A DNA stretch of 64,000 nucleotides, from assembly GCF_963576615.1 (NCBI RefSeq), contig NC_088711.1, forward strand, positions 60,802,248 through 60,866,247, in the 5' to 3' direction. Position numbers and translations under genes: made by a program. The stretch is from Watersipora subatra (Eukaryota; Bryozoa; Gymnolaemata; Cheilostomatida; Watersiporidae). The notes under the pieces were generated by a model. That model was not told where the DNA came from and searched no databases. It saw only the letters and a list, made by a program, of their open reading frames with translations. This document shows, piece by piece, positions 23,655-35,700 of this stretch. Numbering within the stretch: the stretch's first letter is position 1; each line of letters opens with the position of its first letter.

Positions 23655-23800
23655 GTGTAGTGTATTGGATAAATGCCTGTCTGCAGAACTAGCAGTTGTG
23701 AGTTGAAATCCAGTGCAGAGTGGGTTTTTCACTTCTAAAACTTTATCTCTATAACTGAACATATGCACAGACAAACTGACAAACATTATGCTGCAAATTG
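23655..23800 (+). repeat. tRNA-related SINE piece next to the hAT end
   Basis: GTGTAGTGTATTGGATAAAT ... GTGAGTTGAAATCCAG resembles the tRNA-like head at 49,740-49,800 (GGTGTAGTGGTTAGCACGCC). The A-box and B-box patterns are recognisable. The CAGACAAACTGACAAAC run matches the family body. It begins exactly at the hAT right end. Confidence 0.5.
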
Positions 23801-23901
23801 GATAGTTAAGCTTGGCTTCCGTGTTTCCTCATGGATAAATAGCTTATAATAATCTGGGCTCATACAGACCAGAGTTTATGGTTGCTTGCGGTTTGTTTTA
23901 G

Positions 23902-24013
23902 GTCCTCAAGTGCATCCGATGCTCTGAAGGTTTTGAGCGGAGCATCCGTATGCCTTTTATGAAGTACCAGCAAATGCTTTCACTCGATGACAAACCTGAG
24001 ACAATTCCGTGAC
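23902..24013 (+). other. Candidate last exon of the Ig receptor gene
   Basis: A pyrimidine-rich acceptor (GGTTTGTTTTAG) ends at 23,901. Joined in the phase left by exon 6, it adds only G-P-Q-V-H-P-M-L before a stop at 23,925-23,927. In another frame it stays open to about 24,013 (VLKCIRCSEGFERSIRMPFM...), but this would need a different preceding exon. Neither version contains a recognisable domain. Confidence 0.3.
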
Positions 24014-24529
24014 ATAAAGTTATGTAGTGAACGTTCAATATAATAAAACCAAACACATTGTGGTACTGTATTTAGAGTTATAGCACCTGTTTGACATCAA
24101 ATGTGTAATTTATTAACATTGATAGTTCCAGTGAGTTTGCTGCAGCCACCCACTAAGTGTTCTAAAATTTCACTGTTAATTTTGGAGAGCCAGAATAATT
24201 AGTTATAATGTTGTTATTATTATTATTAGTTGTAACTAATGTATCTCAATGAGTCTTCCTTTATTCTATATTGAATAGCCGTGACAACCATACCAAGGTG
24301 TCTCATGCAATTATTTTTTATTATAAAACTAACTCTACAAATTATTATTAGACTGTCTATTTTTTTAATGAGTAAAAGGAACAAATATATTTACCTTTTT
24401 TCCCTTTTTCAACTGATCATCCTACTTGTATCTTTAAGGCTGATCAATCATAGCAATCTATAAAACTTCAATTAGCTGAATAAGAAAATCATATGCTGAT
24501 AAGTTATAAAATGATTTCAATGACTTCTA

Positions 24530-26450
24530 TCTGCACTCCCCTTTATTGATATGTAGAAACCTCTGTCTACACCCCTTTATTGATATATAGAAATCTTTAT
24601 CTACACTCCTTTATTTATATGTAAAAATCTTTATCTACACCCATTTATTTATATGTAGAAATCTTTATCTACACTCCTTTATTGATATGTAGAAACCTTT
24701 GTCTACACCCTTTTATTTATATGTAGAAATCTTTATCCACACCCTTTTATTTACATGTAGAAATCTTTATCTACACCCTTTTATTTATATGTAGAAACCT
24801 CTATCTACACTCCTTTATTTATATGTAGAAATCTTTATCTACACCCTTTTATTGATATGTAGAAATCTTATCTACACCTTTTTATTGATATGTAGAAATC
24901 TTTATTTACACCCTTTTATTTACATGTAGAAATCTTTATCTACACTCTTTTATTTATATGTAGAAACCTCTATCTACAGTCCTTTATTGATATGTAGAAA
25001 TCTTTATCTACACCCTTTTATTGATATGTAGAAATCTTTATCTACACCCTTTTATTTATATGTAGAAATCTTTATCTACACCCTTTTATTTATATGTAGA
25101 AACCTCTATCTACAGTCCTTTATTGATATTTAGAAATCTTTATCTACACTCTTTTATTTATATGTAAAAATCTTTATCTACACCCATTTATTTATATGTA
25201 GAAATCTTTATCTACACCCTTTCATTTATATGTAGAAACCTCTATCTACAGTCCTTTATTTATATGTAGAAATCTTTATCTACACCCTTTTATTGATATG
25301 TAGAAATCTTATCTACACCTTTTTATTTATATGTAGAAATCTTTATCTACAGTCCTTTATTTATATGTAGAAATCTTTATCTACACCCTTTGATTTATAT
25401 GTACAAATTTTTATCAACACCCTTTTATTTATATGTAGAAATCTTCATCTACACTACTTTATTTATATGTAGAAACCTCTATCTACACTTCTTTATTGAT
25501 ATGTAGAAATCTTTATCTACAACCTTTTATTTATATTTAGAAATCTTTATCTACACCCTTTGATTTATATGTACAAATTTTTATCAACACCCTTTTATTT
25601 ATATGTAGAAATCTTTATCTACACTCCTTTATTGATATGTAGAAATCTTTATCTACACCCTTTTATTGATATGTAGAAATCTTTATCTACAGTCCTTTAT
25701 TGACATGTAGAAATTTTCATCTACACTCTTTTATTTATATGTACAAATTTTTATCGACACCCTTTTATTTATATGTAGAAACCTCTATCTACACTTCTTT
25801 ATTGATATGTAGAAATCTTTATCTACACCTTTTTATTTATATGTAGAAATCTTTATCTACACCCCTTTATTGATATGTAGAAATCTTTATCTACACCCTT
25901 TGATTTATATGTACAAATTTTTATCAGCACCCTTTTATTTATATGTAGAAACCTCTATCTAAACTCCTTTATTGATATGTAGAAATCTTTATCTACACCC
26001 TTTTATTTATATGTACAAATTTTTATCAACACCCTTTTATTTATATGTAGAAACCTCTATCTACACTCCTTTATTTATATGTAGAAATCTTTATCTACAC
26101 TCCTTTATTGATATGTAAAAGTCTTTATCTACACCCTTTTATTTATATGTAGAAACCTCTATCTACACTCCTTTGTTGACATGTAGAAATCTTTATCTAC
26201 ACCCTTTTATTTATATGTACAAATTTTTATCAACACCCTTTTATTTATATGTAGAAACCTCTATCTACACTTCTTTATTGATATGTGGAAATCTTTATCT
26301 ACACCCTTTTATTTATATGTAGAAATCTTCATCTACACTACTTTATTTATATGTAGAAACCTCTCTCTACACTCCTTTATTTATATGTAGAAACATCTGT
26401 CTACACTCTTTTATTCGTATGTAGAAACCTCCATGATCTACACTCCTTGT
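24530..26450. repeat. 34-bp satellite array, about 55 units
   Basis: Units of the form CTTTTATTTATATGTAGAAA + TCTTTATCTACACC repeat for about 1.9 kb with scattered variants (GAAACCTCTATC, CAAATTTTTATC). Every typical unit contains GTAGA...TCTAC, a five-base inverted repeat around an eight-base loop. No coding potential. Confidence 0.95.
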
Positions 26451-26999
26451 GTAGAGCATTATTTAGCGCTTGGTAATCAGCATCTAGTGGCTGGATAAGA
26501 TCACAAATATAGAAGTCTTAAAAGAATTAAAGTTACAAAATAACTACTACAAATGGCCGACATCCTTAGGTAAATGTAGGACATGTAGGTACTTGTAGCA
26601 GACGATTGCTGATAATTGAACGGATTGGAAATCCGCTATCATATGTACATCGCAATCATAGACAATCTTAGTTGCCTTGACTGGCTGCACAGGAGGAGAG
26701 AGTTAGAGGAGGAAGCATGTGAAAGAGGGTGGGGAGAGAATTAGAAAGTAATAGAGGGGACAGTGAGATAGAAAAAGATAGAGAGAGAAAGAGAGAGTAA
26801 TTATGCTTTTTGTGTTTATGTGAACACACTAGGAACATTTTATTGCGATGTGCTAGAATACCTTTAACATTTTTCTGATGAAAAAAGACTACAATAAGAA
26901 TTTATTGTTTTTCATTCTTTTGCTCAGGCATGGGTTCATTTTTAGAGTGTTATGAAAAGGTGCACCAAGGATTAGACTGTTCCTTTTAGCAGTGCTGTT
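26451..26999. other. Unassigned stretch with a GA-rich tract
   Basis: 26,690-26,810 is purine-rich (GAGAGAGTTAGAGGAGG, GAGAGAGAAAGAGAGAG). Nothing else is recognised here. Confidence 0.5.
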
Positions 27000-27115
27000 A
27001 TAGTGTCTCAAGAACTTTGTGCTATCGTGTGCATGGAGCCTTCATCAATGATTGTTTGCGGCGTATTTTTTGAAAATTGTCTTATTTGGTAAAAACAAAA
27101 TTCAAATGACATCTT
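27000..27115 (+). mobile_element. LINE 3' UTR fragment, second copy
   Basis: Matches the tail at 10,375-10,485: both contain GGAGCCTTCAT, an ATTGTCTTA block and AAAATTCAA. Only the untranslated tail is present. Confidence 0.5.
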
Positions 27116-27149
27116 TAGGAACTTGGATTTGCTGTTGTTTACAGACTGA

Positions 27150-27535
27150 CATTTATATGAGAATAGCAAAGTTGCCGGCATTGCACAGGTATTACAAATC
27201 AGCTTGTAAACAGTGAGAGGTAAAGTAGTCGCCTGCCACTTGCAATTAGCCTGGCACATTGCCAAGGCTAATTTGAGTAAGCTTACTAATAAGAGCCGTC
27301 AGAGCAAGCATAAAATTATGTTGCGCCGTAACGGAGAGCGATAACATATTTTCACCCACATAACGACATAATGTATATTGCCCCCTGAATCCATCAATCT
27401 CGTGTAGCTAAATTGATAAGCAATTTGCCTGTTGAACAGGAAGTTCTGAGATCATATCATCTGCGATACGGATTCTTTATTCTAATATTTTAACAGCTAT
27501 AGCTGGACAAACTGAACTACAGACTAGATAAGCAA
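27150..27535 (+). repeat. Hairpin-ended repeat with tRNA-like core (family H)
   Basis: Shares block order with 46,044-46,420 (+) and 31,480-31,795 (-). The order is a TTGCCGGCATTGCACAGGTA end, then GTAGTCGCCTGCCACTTGC, GCCTGGCA and TTGCGCCGTAACG. A tRNA-like core follows (GTGTAGCTAAATTGATAAGC), then GATACGGATTCTTTATTC. This copy has lost the outer CTAG end. Confidence 0.6.
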
Positions 27536-28007
27536 ACATCTTGGTAACAACCATAATGTTTGCTCGGTTGTCTGTCTTTGTGTTGGCTCCCGAGTTCTCG
27601 GCTAAAACGATTCAGCATAGATTATAACTTTTACAGTCTTATGATAAAACATGTTCTAAATGCAAATATCATTCACTAGATAAAGGTAATACATGTATAA
27701 CACTGTAGATTCACAACATTCTGTACATAGTAATTGTCAACTTCAAAGAAGGCAGCATTATTTGTTATGCACAAAAATGTTTTTTTTATTTGATCTTTCT
27801 CCACTTTCTCGCAGTTGCTATATTCTGTTTCGATGTGAACTTGTTAATGTTTTGTATTTACTTTCTGTCCGTTCTTGTTTGCTCATCTATATGCTTCTTA
27901 ATAATTTTTAATTGGCAGGTTTTACTCTGTATAAAAACTATTGTAATGTTTTTGCAAATAAAACTTTCTTTAGCAACAGCTTTGAAGAAATTATTGAATA
28001 TTTTTAA

Positions 28008-28260
28008 GGTGAGTCATTCGCAGGATTTAAGGTGAGTCATCCGCAGTATTTAAGGTGAGTCATCCGCAGTATTTAAGGTGAGTCATTCGCAGTATTTAAG
28101 GTGAGTCATTCGCTGTATTTAAGGTGAGTCCTCCGCAGTATTTAAGGTGAGTCATCCGCAGTATTTAAGGTGAGTCCTTCGCAGTATTTAAGGTGAGTCA
28201 TCCGCAGTATTTAAGGTGAGTCCTCCGCAGTATTTAAGGTGAGTCATCCGCAGTATTTAA
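28008..28260 (+). repeat. 23-bp tandem array, 11 units, AP-1-like and donor-like motifs
   Basis: Eleven units of AGGTGAGTCATCCGCAGTAT + TTA. Eight units contain TGAGTCA, a perfect AP-1/TRE core, and three have TGAGTCC. Every unit also contains AAGGTGAGT (or the equivalent start), a near-ideal 5' splice site. The array is about 1.5 kb upstream of the nucleotidyltransferase-TPR gene start. Confidence 0.93.
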
Positions 28261-29423
28261 GGCTTTTAGTTCGATGTTTGATTAGACCAAAATGAGGACA
28301 GTCATTGTGGCATCGACAGACTGCTATGATGACGATGAATTCTTTCAATGGCCTGAATGACATCAATACAAATCTCATACAATGAGATAAAAACAGTTCT
28401 GAATGAAATAAATTGATTCACTGAGTCACTCTTGCTCAGTTCTAGAAGCTTTTGTTCTGCCTAATGTTTGAATTTGAACATAAATAATGCGGCTGGTAGA
28501 AACACTATAGAGCTTAAAAAGTGACAGAGATTGGAAGGAGTCTCAGACAGAGGAGAAAGGATAGTACACTCTACAAGCAATGTTAGCCAATGTTTGCAGA
28601 GCTTAGTAATGGTTCACCCTTAGCAATGATTAACTTTGAACAGCGAGTGAATGAGAGAGGACTGGTATTCATTAGGGACAGCTAGAAACAGGTGAGCTTA
28701 AAATGTGACACAGATTGGAAGGAGTCTTGTAATCAGCCGTCTCAATGATAGTAATTTATACATAGATGTGTGTCTACTAGCTACTATTCCTGTATCATCA
28801 ACATGTGACTCAGGAATCCTTCTCTGTCTCTAAAGGTAGGTAGCGTTTTAGGAATAAGTTCTATAATGATATAATATAGAGACAGATAGTAATACTTCTA
28901 TCAATATAATACCTCCATGTGTTAACTTTCTCACAATTATTTGATGTTATCTCTTCGATAACGATATACTATAGATATACTGTAGATAATAATATTAATA
29001 ACACTAATAATAATAATACTATAAAGAGTAAGACGGAGGCCTTATAAAGTGTATATACCTGCTGATATCAACAGAGGTTAATATGACACACTGTACCAGA
29101 CATGCGACAGACTACCTTTAGCTAAAGATAGCCTTTGAAATTCATATTTTCTTAAAATAGTATTGAAAGCTGAAAAAGTATTTGAAAGCCTTTCTCTTTT
29201 GAACAAGCAAATGCCAGAGTTTTCATGTACCTACACCTCTTTGACTGTCTTTTTTCATTATATAACAATAGCATCTAATATTTATAAACAATCTCTAAAT
29301 TGTACAAACTCCACATAAAGTAAAGATATTTATTTAACTGAATGCTCAACAGAAATTAAATACATGTGTATAAAGTTGACACAGGCTTTCATTGATGCTT
29401 TGCAAATGTGTGTGGAGATCTTT

Positions 29424-29467
29424 TTTGTATACAAGCTGTACATGAGAATGGACAGCTTGTATACAAA
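29424..29467 (+). other. Perfect 16-bp hairpin
   Basis: TTTGTATACAAGCTGT at 29,424-29,439 pairs perfectly with ACAGCTTGTATACAAA at 29,452-29,467 around a 12-base loop. It lies about 320 bp upstream of the nucleotidyltransferase-TPR start codon. Role unknown; the stem is shorter than a usual microRNA precursor. Confidence 0.75.
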
Positions 29468-29788
29468 TACAAATACAAATGTACAGCTGTCTTTTACATA
29501 TACAAATTGTACAGGAAAAAGGCTATTTTTCTGTCAAACAACCATATTGATTCATTGCGAGTAAAAAGCATTTTACGACATATAGAAGAACGCTTCTTCA
29601 AAAACTTCCCAAATTAAAATGCATAGTTAATGATGATAAATATTGCACAATACTTTACACAAACTAACACGTGAGTTATTTCCTTCATAAATCTGCTGCA
29701 GTGAAATACTGAGAAGGTAAACCTTGGGTTTTAAACACTCAGAATAGTGTCAGCCATGCTAAATATTGCAGAAGAACTTGAGGAATAA

Positions 29789-32700
29789 ATGATGGCGGAT
29801 GATGAATTAAGCCAACTAGACACATTAGCTAGAGAATACAAGGAGAGAGCTGAGGACTCCGGTAGTTGGAGACATTATCTGCAGGTATTTACTCTAAATA
29901 TATCACTTTGAAAATCTTACTACATTTGAGTAATATTACATATTACTCTCACTCTCCCTCTCTCCCTCTCTCCTTCTCTCCCTCTCTCTTTCTCCCTCTC
30001 TCTCCTTCTCTCTCCCTCTCTCTCCCTCTCTCTCTCCTTCTTTCTCCCTCTTTCTCCCTCTCTCTCCTTCTTTCTCCCTCTTTCTCCCTCTTTCTCCCTC
30101 TTTCTCCCTCTTTCTCCCTCTTTCTCCCTCTTTCTCCCTCTTTCTCCCTCTTTCTCCCTCTTTCTCCCTCTTTCTCCCTCTTTCTCCCTCTTTCTCCCTC
30201 TTTCTCCCTCTTTCTCCCTCTTTCTCCCTCTTTCTCCCTCTTTCTCCCTCTTTCTCCCTCTTTCTCCCTCTTTCTCCCTCTTTCTCCCTCTTTCTCCCTC
30301 TTTCTCCCTCTTTCTCCCTCTTTCTCCCTCTTTCTCCCTCTCTCTCCCTCTTTCTCCCTCTCTCTCCTCTCTCTCCTCTTCCTCTCTCTCTCCCTCTCTC
30401 TCCCTCTCTCTCTCCCTCTCTCTCCCTCTCTCCCCCTCTCCCCCTCTCTCTTTCTCCCTCTCTCCCTCTCTCTCCCTTTCTCTTTCTCTCTCTCCCTCTT
30501 TCTCCCTCTTTCTCCCTCTTTCTCCCTCTTTCTCCCTCTTTCTCTCCTCTCTCTCTCTCTCCTCTCCCTCTCTCTCACTCTCTCTCTTCTCTCTCTCCTC
30601 TCTCTCTCTCATCATCTCTATCACTTCGTGTCACCTGTCCTTCCTCTCTCACTTCTCATTTCTCATACCTCTGACTCCTCCTGTTATTTCTTCTCTATCA
30701 CTTCCCTCTTGCCACTGCTCTCTGTCTTATCTATTTTTTTCTCTAGCCTCTTTTCTTGCTCACCTCACCTTTTCCTCTTACTCTTTTTTCTTTCATCTCC
30801 ACTATTTTTAGTTCTACTTTACAAGTTGATTTACTAGCATTTTATACCCTCCCTTTTACCTTTCTTTTAACTTATTTTTTCTCTCATCTCACCGCATATC
30901 CCATCAGGTATTACCTCCACACTCATCATTTAAAAATCTCATCTTTATTTTCCTGTCTGCTCTTATAGCTACTCGTAAGAGAATGCTGGTTTAGAAACTG
31001 AATAAAAAACAAAATAGGTTGTCAGTGTTGCCAACAATGGCTTGAAAGAGATAAGGAGTCTCTACAGCAGAGATACAAGCTCTCAATGCTATATTCTGTA
31101 TAATAATAATATGACTTGACAATCATTTTATACTCTCTCTGTTGCAGCCAAATTATCGTAAGCTATGCCCAAAATATTTACATTTATCTTTTCACATCTA
31201 CGATCAATATCATTTTGTTTTCAAGACATCACCATACTACATCCGCCATCGTATGTTTTATTTTATAAACTTTCTGTTCCTAAAACCTCCTTCAATTCAC
31301 CAAGTCTTCTGCATTACAATTAGATTACTAACTTTTAAAACACGTCTGTTCAACTCATTAAATAGTTCCTGATTTCTGTTTTATCGTTGGTTTTTTGGCA
31401 TGTAATGAGTTTAATGATACGATAATAATATATTTCTCAATTTTGGTATGTGTGTTCCTCCAGCTAGTGCTATTAAAATCTTGGAATAAAAAACCTGAGA
31501 AGCAGAAGATTAGTGTTCGAAACGTCCCACCCGTAAATCCGACACCTTACCAACTAAGCCACACGAGCTGGATAGATTCATTAGGCAAGATATGTCACTA
31601 TATGATAGCAAATAAGCTACCGCGTTTGGTCATGGCGCAAAGTCATGGCGTAGCGGTAGCTCTTATTAGTAAGCTTACTCAAATTATCCATTGGCAATGC
31701 ACCAGGCTAATAGCAGGTGACAGGCAACTCTCATTACCTCTCATTATTTGTAAGCTGATCTTTAATACCTGCTGCTGGGTAGCACAGCTAGTAAGATGAT
31801 AATTATATATACCAACAAATGTATAAATACATACATGAAAGAGTGCATGCAAATGGATAAACAATACAGTTGAACATTCATACATAGGTAACTACATCAT
31901 TTGGTTTCACCTTTCAGCAGCTGATACACACATGTATTTTCATGCATTGACCAGAAGCTGGCATCGGATTTAGCTAAAAAATATTCACATTTATAAACAC
32001 TAGTATGCAGGTAGCCTTGTGTGTCGTGAGAGGTCAACATATGTAAAAAGTATCAGTGCAACTGTTCTTAAATGTGGATAGGTGGTCGTATTGTGCAGCT
32101 AGTAGAGTGCTTGGCAGGAAGCTGGATATCTGGGTTTTATTTCTGAAAGGAGCAAACAAATTTTCTTAGCGGATTTAGCGTGGTTCCAAACAGCCGGACG
32201 AATGAACACAACTCATATTATAGTAACAATTGGCAGTTAGGCTATGACTACTCTCTCTCTTTCTTTCTTTTCCACTTTGCTTCAATCTCCATTACTTTGT
32301 CTGTTTTCAAATTTAAGACACTTGATCACAATTTATTAGGAAAAGTTTTTCACTTTTTGCATCTTTTATTTTGCTCAAGCAATTATTTCTAACCACTTCA
32401 AAGATTTTTATCTTGTATTTAAAATTTTATTTAACAGGCACATGGCTTAGCTAACTACTGTGTGACTCTTAATCCAACTGACAACAGACGCAGACTAGTC
32501 TATGACATAGAAGAAAGTTGGTACAAAGGAAACCATCCTCTCACCTATGATGAACATCAGCAGATGATAAGTAACCATAAGGCACTTCTAGAGAAGTATC
32601 GAAAAGATACCAGCAAATACTTTAGTACTCTTTATGACCCAATGAGTGCCTTGAACAATAAAAACATACTTGGTAGAAAAAATCTTAGGAATGCAAAGGT

Positions 32701-35700
32701 TTTTACTGATAAAGTATTCTCAACTAGTAAAATCTGTCGCAACGGGCTTATTCGTGTATCTAAAAAGATTCTCCTATCAAGCATTGATGTGCTGAAGAAG
32801 AAAAACAAAGAAGCTCAATGTAAGTTTGCTATCATTGGATTGGGTTCTATAGCAAAGGGGGATGCAACTCCGTACTCTGATCTAGAATATGCTATCATTG
32901 TGGAACAGGAATCAGATTACTTTGAAAAACTAGCAGTAGACAGCTACTTCAGAATAGGAAATCTAGGTGAGAGTCCTCTGAAGTCTTTTGATATCGATGA
33001 GTTGAAAACAAACAGTGATTTAAATGAGCTAGCTAAAGCAGCTGTCACTGGATACAGAATAGATGGAATCACTACAAACTCTGGTAACATCCCAACAGGG
33101 AATGGTAAGGAAAAAGGTTTGAGTCTGACACTAACAGTAGAACAGTTTATGGAACTCTACAAAAATGAGGCAGAGAAATCCATTGAGGAATTGGCAGATA
33201 AATCTGACATGCTCTCCTCTACCATTGTGTTACTTTCTAATGATAAAGAGCAAGGCTTCAGCCAGCTGTACACACAGTTTACTACTGTAAGAGCATCATA
33301 TGAAAAGCGTGTGATGAAGGAAAAGCAGGTTGTCCAAAAGAAGCGTTATGAAATGTTTACAAAAGACATGGAGAAATATGTTTTTCTGCCGGAGTTTGTC
33401 AAGTTTCAACCACCTGATAATCTGAATGTCAAAGTAAAGGAAAAGATATTCAGATATCCGACTTTACTCGCTAACAATATGAAGATGTGTCTTGGACTCG
33501 GTTGTTGTCACTCATGGGATATCTATTCAGAGCTTCGACAGCAAGGCCTTCTGTCCCCAGACATTCATCAGTATCTGAACATTCTCCTCGCTCTCTCTAT
33601 ATACATACGAACTTCAGCTTATCTCATGATGAAATCACAGACTGACTTTGTACAGATTGACAAGTATTATCAAGGTGACCAGGAGTTATCTTACGCTGTT
33701 CATGCACACTTGGTAGTACTCATGGGCTGCTTACTCATTCCTATCAAACAGTCTGTCAACTCAAAAATGACTCAGCTGGCTACTTCGACTGAAGGCAAAG
33801 AACCAATCGAAATGTCATCAATATTTGAAAATATGAAAGTCCCTAAAAATGATTTCTGGGTAAAGGCAGAAGTTCTCTATTTTACTGGTCAATATTCTAA
33901 TGCCAAAACTGAGATAAGCAAAGCACTTGGTAAACCAGTTGACTCACTCAGCTGCTTCTCATGCTGTGAGATACTCAGCAGTTCAACATCAACACAAGTA
34001 GGTTCACCTAAAGAGACCTTCAAAAAACGTGTAGAACTGTGTGCATATCTTCTCTATTATACAAAGAACTACAGGTATGCGTTAGAGTATTTTCAGTTCT
34101 TTCTCCAAAAGAAAGATCGTCGCAGTCTCTGGACCCTCCTGGCTGCACACTGTTTCAATGAATTACAAGACTATCAAGCTGCCCTGCAACTGCTTGATGA
34201 GGTATGTTTTCATTATTCTTTAGTTTCCTTAAAAAGCAAAATAAATAGGTCAGGGAAAGAAATGGTAGAAAACAGAAAATCATTGAAATGCTAGCAACAA
34301 ATTTTAACTTGCTTAAATCTGCTGTAGACCTCATAGTCAGTTCTGACTGAAGACATCTTTGAGTTCCTCCATTTCACACCCTTCACGGGCCTTTAGTCAG
34401 TATTTACTTATTCTACTAGATTCATTTTAAAATGATTTAATCTCCTTACAAGTTAGCAGTTATCACTGTCATGTCAGTTACTGTAGTCTTACATTCAGTG
34501 CTGAGATTAAATTGGTGACATTGATTTTTGACTTGATAAAAATAAATAACTATTCGGTTCCTTATGACCTCCATTTTACTGTAAAGCCTGGTTTCCATAT
34601 CGATTGTGATACTTCGACGGTAACTTGCGCAGCAAAACATTTGCGATGTTAGGCTCGGGGGCATATGTTCATATATAAGCTGCATCGCTAAACATAATCG
34701 CTTAATCAAATAAAATGTTAGTTCGCCATGCCGTTTCTATAATGGTGATCTTCACCTGCACAGTGCATTTCAAGAAGGTTTTGCCTGCCGTCTTTTGCGA
34801 AATTTGAACGTCGCTAAACTATTGCATTGCTGCCGACAATTACCGGCGGTCCTCGGCGGTCCTCGGCGGTCCTCGGCGGTCCTCGGCGGTCCTCGGCGGT
34901 CCTCGGCGATCCTCGGCGGTACCCGGCGCTAAGGTTCTCATTTCACAGCTTACTAGCTTGTGGTGCTGTCGCCGGTGCTTTGCAACGTCTATGGGAACCA
35001 GGCTTAAAGCCCCTCTTTCACTATGCAACGCTGACTCATGTAGAAACCAAGGGCCTACTCAAATGGTTGGTTTGATTTCATCTACATTACATGTTTACGC
35101 TATTTCTACATTGATCACTGCCAATTCATTGGTCTGATGACTGACAAGGATTGACATCAATTATAACATAGTACCTGTCAGAGTTAGTCAAAACTTAGCA
35201 ATTCAAATTGTCTTGTTTACTCTTATAAGATTAGTCTTTTAGCAGACACTCTGTTTAGAGAGTGCTTCTTAGCTTCATAGGTGCTGTAGTAGCTATATTT
35301 GTAATTTTTCTGACTTAAGCAGATAGCTAAAGTTGTATATACTTGCCAGGAATTATTCTTAACTCGCGAGGTCATGGCATACTGAGGCCAGCGATATGTC
35401 TGGATAACTTATTTTTTTAACTTTGAAGGTTAAAGTTTTACAAAGTTCAGCACAGGATGTCACTGCGGATTAATAAGTTATTTTACAACATACAAATAAA
35501 AGTATACTCCCAATAGACATGACTACAAGTGTTATTTCAGAGTTTTATCACAATTCATGAATACCAATTGCAGCTATACTATTCATTTCTACTCAGTCTC
35601 CCACAAGTTCTTGCCAATTTTATTTAAACTCATCGCTAGTGTATCTAGATTTAATTTATTCGGGATGCAAGTTTACGAGTTGAGTTGATTTGCTTTTTAA

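Noticed and set aside
23902-24013. TIR-domain exon for the Ig receptor
   Set aside because: The frame that looks protein-like does not match the phase of exon 6 and has no TIR motifs. Kept only as a low-confidence candidate exon.
24530-26450. CRISPR-like regular repeats
   Set aside because: Units are directly adjacent with no unique spacers, and the genome is eukaryotic; it is a satellite.
29866-30837. Long open frames on both strands (Leu/Ser/Pro- and Arg/Glu/Gly-rich)
   Set aside because: They translate a 10-bp CT microsatellite; the composition is pure repeat and the region is an intron.
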